From positions 1,674,001 to 1,738,000 of the forward strand of contig JAFCMP010000536.1 in NCBI GenBank assembly GCA_017506865.1: a stretch of 64,000 bases of DNA, written 5' to 3'. Under the pieces are notes generated by a model, which saw only the letters and a program-made list of their open reading frames with translations, was not told the origin of the DNA and made no database searches. The position numbers and the translations under genes are program-made. Source of the DNA: Tribonema minus. Taxonomy: Eukaryota > Sar > Xanthophyceae > Tribonematales > Tribonemataceae. Within the stretch, counting starts at the first letter, position 1; each line of letters opens with the position of its first letter. Below are positions 57,601 to 64,000 of the stretch, in pieces.

Positions 57601-60563
57601 CGAGCCAGTGCAAGTATTCCTGGCCGGTCCATGGACGCGCGCGCGCCTTCACAGCAGCCCATGCTGCGCGCTGCGGCTGCTGACCGCAGCGCTGCTGCCG
57701 CCACCGCGCGCGCGCTCTTGCGCAGCACTCACAGCAGCCCATGCTGCGCGCTGCAGCCGCCGCCCGGGCTCTCGCGCAGCGCAAGCTGCACTCGCTGGAG
57801 GCGATCTACTTGCACCCATCTCTGCGGCCCCTCATGCTGAGCGCTGCCGCCGCTGACCGCAGCGCTGCCACCGCTTTCCCCCGCGCCCCACCCCCGCAGA
57901 TCACGCAGCACTTCCTGGAGGCGATCTACGCGCACCTCCACAACACGCTGGGGCCGCTGCGCAAGGCGCCCGGGGGGGCGGCTGGGGGCATCGGCGGCGC
58001 GGCGGGCGCGCAGCCCATGGCGGTGGCCAACTACGGCTCGCCAGGGTTCGCGCGGCAGGGGGGGGCGGCCCAGCAAGGTGGGGTGTGGGGTTTAGAGTTA
58101 GCGCTGAACAGGGCTGTATATGCAGTTGCTGGGGGAGGTGTAGAGTATGTGAGGGTAAGGGCGAGGGTCAACGTCGAGGTCAGCGGCAGGGGGGGGGCGG
58201 GGCAGCAAGGTGGGGCGTGGGGTCTTGGGTTGGCAGTGAGCAGGGCTGATTGCAGGTGTTGGGGGGGACGTAGCGTGTATGAGGGTTGGGGTCAGGGCGA
58301 GGGTCAACGTCAGAGTCAGCGGCAAGGGGGGGGGGGGGCAGCAAGGTGGGGTGCTGGTTCTGGGTTGGCAGTGAACAGGGATGAATGCAGGTGTTGGGGC
58401 AGATGTAGAGTACATGAGGGTTGGGGTCAGGGTGAGGGTGGATGTTGGGGTCAGAGGCACGGGGGGGGGGGGAGCAAGGTGGGGCGTGGGGTCTAGGGTC
58501 AGCGCTGAGCAGGGCTGCGTGCATGGGGATGTCGGAGGTGTTCGGGGCCAAAAGTCAAGCGTGAGGGTTGATTCCAGTGGCCGTATGAGTGGGGCTGATT
58601 CAGGATAGCGTACTGTGGGATGCGAGCATGAGGTTTTGTTCCAGGAGTCGTGCCCCCCCCTGCCCGTGTGCATGGCGAACTGCGGAGCCGTGTGGTTTGT
58701 AGTGGCAGCGCGCATCCAGCAAGGCCGCATTCGGGGCACAACAATGTCAACAAGCAGGGCCCTGGACTGATGAGTTCGCATTCGGGTGAGGGTCAGCGTT
58801 AGGGTCAGAGGCAGGGTCAGGGTGCAGCCGACTCAACGGCAAGACTCGTTGCGTATTCAGATAGCAGTTAGGCTTGTTGGCTTCCTTGGACTCGCCATAA
58901 CTCGACATCCGCAGGTTTAAAAACTTGAAGCTTCAACCGCTCGTCAGCTTCATACGTCTGTACAACTGGTTTGAACAAGTTGAAGTTACCACTTTCGTCA
59001 GGTGCACGCTAGCCCTGCTGCGCACCACCAGTGCACCGCACTGTATGTACCCCGTGGGCGGCTGTGAGCTCACTGGAAGGCCGCCGTCTGGCTCAATTTA
59101 TGCGCTGCCATCTGTTGAGAGCGCCCCTGGAGTGGTGTCATCTGGAGTCAATCTGAGCGCTGCCGTCTGATAGAGTTGAGCACTGCCACGCCTTCCGCAT
59201 GCAGTTGCGCCAGCTACTGTGGCCTCACGCCGCTCTGAGCTGCGACAACAGTGCATTGGTCTGCAACACTAGCATGATTTATGTTGTACAGTGTGATACT
59301 GCAGTTAGTTGGAGGCTCAACTCCAATCTGAACTGTTGTTTTTTCCGCTTGAGCTACTGCAGGCAACTACGGTGCCTTCAATGGCGGGGGTGGGGAGATG
59401 GACAGCAACAACCTGGCGCCCCTGCACCAGAAGCTTCTCGACATATTTCAGGCGAGTGCACCGGCGCTTTTCAGTCTTTTGCCGCAGTCCTTGAGGCCTG
59501 TGCTCGCAGCAGGGTCGTGAGAAAGCGTGCGCACGAAATAGTGTGTGTGGCCCCCTTCATGTCACGCAGCTCTCCGACGACGTGCCCCTCCACACACGTC
59601 TCATCATGCCCGAAGCTTAATGCACAAACGCCTCAATCAAGCCAGGCGCGTGCCAGCGGCACTTTTGATCTCTGCCGAGCTCTTGCTCGCATTTTCCAGT
59701 GGCAGGCTCTCATCCGCAACAGTCCATTTTCTCGGTAGTCATGGATTTGTGTACTCATTATGTACTTGTGTGTACTCAATGCGTACTTGTGTGCACTGCA
59801 CACCGCAGGCGGATACCAACCCGCATGGCCTCAGCCTGGACTATTGCGCGGACGTCCTCAAGCCTCAGGGGATAGGCTACGATGACATCAGGGTAAGCAG
59901 CGGCGTATGTGACAACAGCCGGGTGCTGGTGCGCTTGAGGTGTGGTTGACATTGAATTGGCCATCACGAAGGCCAAACGGGGACCTCTGCGATGCACGGT
60001 TGTGAGCAGAGTATCAGACTATGTGTCGCTATGGAGGGCACTTCACAATGAAAACAGTTGGCTTGACAGATGGGGTAAGGGTGGTGTGAACAGCCAACGT
60101 ATTTACAGCTGGTTTTTAATCACACAGGATGGCGTTGTTATTCCGGGTGATATGATTGCTTTGAATATCTGATGAACCCGAGAGAGCCGCTTTGAGTTTG
60201 TCAAATGTGCCATGGCAACAGCTGTCATAGTCACGCACCTGCAAAAGCCATGGAGCTTACAGGTGCTGCATGCAAAGCACTGGCGGCGTGTCATATCTGA
60301 TGTGTCAGACAGTGGCGCAAACACTGAAGCTGTGGAGACTCAACGATCGACGTTTGCTTCTGCACAGTCACATCGCGCAATCTCGACGAACGAGTGGGAT
60401 TTACGTCTAAGCATAAGCACACCTCGTTACTTCCCTGATCAACGTCTCCCTGATCAACATCTCATCATTGTGCGCTGCTCTGCAGGATGCGGTGGTCTAC
60501 CTGTCCAGCGAGGGTCACATCTACACCACGGTGGACGACTTCCACTACAAGTCCACCACCTGA
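54670..60563 (+). CDS. RPA2: Replication protein A 32 kDa subunit
   Basis: Eight exons: 54670-54787, 55441-55595, 56190-56339, 57070-57192, 57900-58077, 59363-59451, 59809-59892 and 60486-60563; phases close to 324 residues. A Gly-rich N-terminus (MAFNNGGGFGGGGG) is followed by QSIMPLTIKQVLES, the typical entry to the single-stranded-DNA-binding OB fold (about 75-200): VHVRLVGCIIDINEHST, VFKIEDGTGRID, VYVAVVGQIKRW and HAFDIRPLED. A Gly/Ala-rich linker (about 205-250) leads to a C-terminal winged helix (about 265-324, LLDIFQ, GLSLDYCADVLK, DAVVYLSSEGHIYTTVDD) that binds repair factors. RPA2 acts in the RPA heterotrimer in DNA replication and repair. It is longer than the about 270 residues of animal RPA2 because of the linker. 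Exon 6 appears to use a GC donor (CAG|GCGAGT). Junction arrays occur in introns 2, 4 and 5. Confidence 0.93.
56078..56208 (+). repeat. Two-copy acceptor array, RPA2 intron 2
   Basis: Units start at 56078 and 56143 (65 bp). Both contain CGCACCGCTCAACGTACT, a pyrimidine tract, CCCAG and an exon start: the first reads VNGVEV, the second (real exon 3) VDGVEI. Both acceptors look usable. Confidence 0.85.
57649..57960 (+). repeat. Acceptor/exon-edge array, RPA2 intron 4
   Basis: CTGGAGGCGATCTAC of exon 5 (57915) recurs at 57795, exactly 120 bp upstream, within a diverged copy of the exon start. GCTGACCGCAGCGCTGC occurs at 57679 and 57852, and TCACAGCAGCCCATGCTGCG at 57649 and 57730. Confidence 0.7.
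58060..58500 (+). repeat. Four-copy donor array, RPA2 intron 5
   Basis: The exon 5 end, a G run then CAGCAAG|GTGGGG, lies at 58071 and recurs at 58203, 58339 and 58472 (spacing 132-136 bp). Between them run G-rich intron units with GTTGGGGTCAGGG and GAGGGTCAACGTC words. Each copy keeps a GT in donor position. Confidence 0.88.
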
Positions 60564-61557
60564 GCGCGGCGCGAGCTGCAGCAGCGGCAGCGACACGGCA
60601 GCAGCGGCGCGGCGGCAGCGGCGCGGCGCGCGCGCTTGTACAGAGAAACGCAGACAGCGATGGGCAGCGACATGTGCCCACAATGCAACTACTTGTTCTT
60701 GATGTCGGCGTTGCGCTTGTCACGGCGTGCCTGCTTGTCGCTGCATGGTCGTCACTGGCTGCATGATAGTTTCTGCATTGTGTGGCCAAGTGCGGGCGAG
60801 GCCACAGACCCCAAGCACGACAGTTCAGAGCGTATGATGGCGCCATTGTGCTGTCAATGCACGTCTCAAAGCACTACAAGTTACAACACTGCGGGCACCA
60901 GATTGATGGCCACACATGCATCAGCTGCGCACAAGTGCAGGCAGTGATTGCCAGTTCATGGCGACCTGAGAGCAGGCAGCGTGCATTTACGACTCAGATA
61001 CTGAGGCAGCAGCAGAACAAGGTCATGCCAAGCCCGCGCACGCACCAAGAGGCCGTCCTGCTACCTGCCCACGCTTCTTGCGCACTCCGCAAACTGTATG
61101 CTTCGTACAACGGCACCACCTGGCTGATATGGCCAGGTTGTCAGCACCCATCTAGCAGACTACTGAAGAAACGTAATTTCAGAACGGATCACACAGAGCG
61201 GCTGTCGACAACACCACACCACCACCAGGCCGCCCGCCCTAACCCCACCACACGCTTGGGCAGCTGTCACACTGAGGGCCTAGCTACAGGTGCCTCACGG
61301 CAGCGCAAGAGTGGCATCTTACCATGGGCATGTACAAAGCCTATGTGCAAGCGGCAGCGTCTGCGCGCCATCCCTCGTGCGCGCCCTTCAATGTGCCAGC
61401 AGCGACCCCCCACCCCGAGGTTAGGAGGCTTCGGCCATGCGCTGATGGCTCGAATGCGTCACTACTCAGGATGGCTAGAAGCGAGACCAGCCGCCCACTG
61501 GTCTGGGGTCCCTCGCAATGTAGGTACTCTGAGCCAAGCAGGGCTGAGGCGCGCCCC
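60564..61557. other. Region between convergent RPA2 and copper-transporter genes
   Basis: Should contain both 3' UTRs. A 259-codon plus-strand frame (60782-61561) is open here, but shows no recognisable motif, and its tail overlaps the copper-transporter stop on the other strand; I treat it as probably spurious. Confidence 0.4.
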
Positions 61558-62943
61558 CTAGTGGCAGTGCTCCACGCGCGCTGCCCCTGCCGCCGCCACG
61601 CCGGCGTCGAAGCACAGCCACTGCCCCGCCGCCCACCCCGCGAGCAGCGCCACGAACAGGCCGCTGTTGAACGTCATGGCGACGAGCATCAGCAGCAGCG
61701 CGAGCGCGTAGCCCGCGGTGCCCGCCGCGACGAGGCGCAGCCGCAGGCGCCGCAGCCGCGGCGGCGCGCCGGCCTTGGCGGCGCGCAGCAGCGGCGCCGC
61801 CAGCACGCCGGAGCCCTCGTCCATAAGCGCAGAGAGGTCCTGCTGCTGCGCCTGCACCTGGGGGCGCGGCGGGAGCGGGCGGACGGGCTTTCAGTGCACC
61901 GGTATGTATGCAGTCGTTTTGCGCCGTGAGGAATGGTGGTCGCACGCAGCTGTGCAGGCCGCTGCTTGAGAATGCAGAGGGGTGCTGCGGCCTTGCGCAG
62001 CAGCGGCGCAGGCAGCAGGCTGAAGCCCCTGGCGGTGAGCTGGGTGAGGCGGTGCTGCTGCGACTGTGTCTATTCTGCGTTGAGTGTCTCAAGCGTACGC
62101 AGTGCGGTGAGTCTGTGGTAGCTGCGCCTAATGGGGCACTGCGCTGTGGCTGCCGGGCTGGCAGCCTCGCGCAGCAGCAGCGCTATCATGCAGTGAAGTG
62201 ACCTGTCCATGAGCACTTGTATCGCTGTTAATGCTGAGGGGCCTGGGAGTGTGCGCATGTAAGCCCGACGTGATGGCCCATCGCGTAGAGACCACGGACG
62301 AATCACAGTTGAGACTGCAGATGACCATCTCTGTGCGGACATGCGCACTTGCACAAGGCTTCTCGGTGACATTGGTGCACGAAAACGGTGACATTGGTGC
62401 ACGAACACTTTTAGTGTTCACGCGCTCATGCAATATTCCTGCCTGATGTTTCGCACAACGTTACACACGTTGACGACGGTTGCTTGAGCATGTAGTTGAG
62501 AAAGGACTGGCCAAAACGGGCACTGACAGCAGCGTGGACTTGACATACTAAAGTCCACTTTCACATCGCCAAGCTTACAAGAAGACAGAACATGCTCATA
62601 TCTGGGAGGTCACACCACTGCTTTTCGATGCAATAGTCACCTGCGCTGCTCTGCCCGCCACCAGCTCCTGGGTGTATCGCATCTCCACGCTCCGGATGTA
62701 GTGGTACAAGACGCACAGCGCCACGATCGTCAGGCAGCTCAGGGCATACTGCCACCTGGTGGTGACGTTCCAGAAGTCCCAGAGTATTTTGACCTTGTAG
62801 TCCGTGAGAGAAGAGAACGTCATCGCCATCCCACCCATGTCCATGTCCGGCATGTCCGGCATGTCAGGCATATCGGGCGTGTGCGTGCTATGGATGTGCC
62901 CATGCATATGCTCGTGCGCACCGTGCATCATGTGGTCGTGCAT
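61558..62943 (-). CDS. Ctr-type copper transporter
   Basis: Two minus-strand exons in phase 0: 62943-62641 and 61857-61558; 200 residues. The extracellular N-terminus is rich in Met and His (MHDHMMHGAHEHMHGHIH, then a tandem PDM repeat and MDMGGMAM), as in high-affinity Cu(I) carriers. Helix 1 follows near residues 70-90 (ALSCLTIVALCVLYHYI). After a cytosolic loop, helix 2 carries the diagnostic MxxxM (M158, M162 in LLMLVAMTFNSG) and helix 3 the GxxxG packing motif (G175, G179 in AGWAAGQW). The C-terminus ends near EHCH, a Cys/His copper-binding tail typical of the family. Trimeric Ctr proteins import Cu(I) at the plasma membrane. The gene converges on RPA2. Confidence 0.93.
61785..62190 (-). 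repeat. Acceptor-side copies in the copper-transporter intron
   Basis: GCGCAGCAGCGGCGC and following words of exon 2 (about 61795-61860) recur at about 61995-62075 and, shorter, near 62170. Spacing is about 200 and 175 bp. Divergence is high, so this is weaker than the other arrays. Confidence 0.5.
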
Positions 62944-63457
62944 CGTCCTCTCAACCGTAGTAACTGACGCGGGATGCCTTCTCTCTCTCTCCCTCCCTCC
63001 CTCTGCAGTTTTGAGGGAACTTCAAGCTCTTGAAGTTCTTCACTCACTTGAAACAAGTTGAAAGCAGCTGCGCTGCCGGAGTCCTGGGTCGTAGACCAGA
63101 CCCAGACCCAACCCGGGTTTGTGTGCGGCTGCGGCTGAGCAACGCGCTGCTATACATTCATCAGCACCTGACTTCAAGGCGTGTAGTTAGAAAGTGTGTC
63201 ATGCAGAGCATAGTGCATATAGACACAATATCATTAGCGACGGCTCCCATGGCAGAGCATCCTATTCCCACCCAACTACAGCTACCACTACGACGACTGC
63301 AAACCCTCCCCCTGCAGTTGCGGAAGTCCCAGCAACTGCTGCACTGTAATCACACTCCAGCACACATGTCCGCCCTCAGCTCGCGGGCGACACTTCAGCG
63401 CCATGGTGGTTGCAGCAAGCCCCACAATATGGTGCCGTCACAGTTAGGTCCGGCAAA
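62944..63457. other. Upstream region of the copper-transporter gene
   Basis: The minus-strand promoter should lie here. A (CT)/(CCCT) tract is at about 62981-63004, and clustered TTCAAGCTCTTGAAGTTC and CTTGAAACAAGTTGAAAG words follow at 63017-63063. No gene is recognised. Confidence 0.45.
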
Positions 63458-63489
<32 letters not shown>

Positions 63490-63661
63490 CAAGCGCGCAG
63501 GCATAACGATTTCCAGCCCCCCTTGCATCCTGATACGGACAACACTCCAAAGGAGTGGTTGTAGAACATGGGCGCCCTTACTCTATCGGCCCCAAGAAAG
63601 TGCCTCTGCATGCAGGTGCGGAACAAATGCAGGTCCTGCTGCTGCTGCTGCTGCTGCTGCC
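63458..63661. repeat. Two CTG microsatellites
   Basis: About ten CTG units at 63458-63488 and about eight at 63636-63660. They fall inside a larger repeat and give spurious poly-Leu, poly-Ala or poly-Gln frames. Confidence 0.85.
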
Positions 63662-63990
63662 AACGAGTCCACAAGCGCGCTCCAATCCTTAGCGCCGCCC
63701 GAGCGCTGCTGTTGCTAGCAGCAATCCCACAAGCGCGCACCGGCCCCTTGCTCTGTCCTCCACATCTGGGCAACACTCCAGGGGAGTGGATGTATGTAGC
63801 AATCCTGGGCGTCAACAGGAAAGTGCCTCTGCATGCCGCTGCCGACACTCCAAACGCGCTCTACTTCATAGGTCCATCCTGAGCTGCCAGCGCAGCTGCA
63901 GCTGCTGTCGTCGATCCCACAACCGCAACCCAAACAGCCACAAGCTCCGTCGTCTGCATGTGAGCAACGAAGTTATGGGTGTGCTGCTGC
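63540..63990. repeat. About 231-bp tandem repeat at the window edge
   Basis: CAACACTCCA and GGAGTGG words at 63540 and 63771, AAGTGCCTCTGCATGC at about 63597 and 63826, and CCACAA(G)CGC words recur in the same order. Two diverged units are visible and the array may continue outside the window. Confidence 0.7.
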
Positions 63991-64000
63991 TGGTGCTGCT

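Noticed and set aside
60782..61561. 259-codon plus-strand frame between RPA2 and the copper transporter
   Set aside because: No recognisable domain, no splice context, and its end overlaps the opposite gene's stop; length alone is not enough.

Overview
ORGANISM. This is nuclear DNA of a photosynthetic eukaryote. Genes are split by many GT-AG introns (a few appear GC-AG), exons are GC-rich against a more AT-rich background, and two predicted precursors begin with a signal peptide followed by an Ala-x-Phe type cleavage motif. That motif is typical of proteins sent to complex, red-alga-derived plastids (haptophyte, cryptophyte, stramenopile and similar algae). I cannot resolve the lineage further. 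LAYOUT. 62-5279 (-): GPN-loop GTPase 2, 3' end outside the window; 5473-9698 (+): plastid-targeted protein of unknown function; 11299-11727 (-): last two exons of a membrane protein; 13930-15862: head-to-tail LINE remnants; 17129-21970 (-): membrane-anchored hemerythrin-like protein; 22186-25667 (+): plastid-targeted NTF2-like candidate; 26683-28324 (+): secreted SGNH hydrolase; 28912-31314 (+): unknown protein; 31315-42000: repeat-rich block with LINE fragments, a MITE-like element and a deleted Ty3/gypsy-type element carrying an aspartic protease, the start of a cytosine-C5 methyltransferase, and a GPY/F-chromodomain integrase tail; 43333-51572 (-): sphingomyelin-synthase-like enzyme; 52046-53934 (+): 101-residue coiled-coil protein; 54670-60563 (+): replication protein A 32 kDa subunit; 61558-62943 (-): Ctr-type copper transporter. 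Exon models were built by hand from splice sites, reading phase and family similarity; phases close in every complete model. HOW IT WORKS TOGETHER. The genes are ordinary, unrelated housekeeping genes. Three neighbour pairs are head-to-head with short shared upstream regions (5280-5472, 21971-22185, 51573-52045). MAIN OBSERVATION. In seven of the nine multi-exon gene models, introns (and once a 3' end) hold tandem arrays of diverged 65-200 bp units that start at an exon edge and include the adjoining splice site. The best examples are 6343-7270 (six copies), 23627-24640 (six), 47250-48360 (seven), and 58060-58500 (four). This repeated pattern, plus the retroelement with a methyltransferase start motif, is what I would follow up first.
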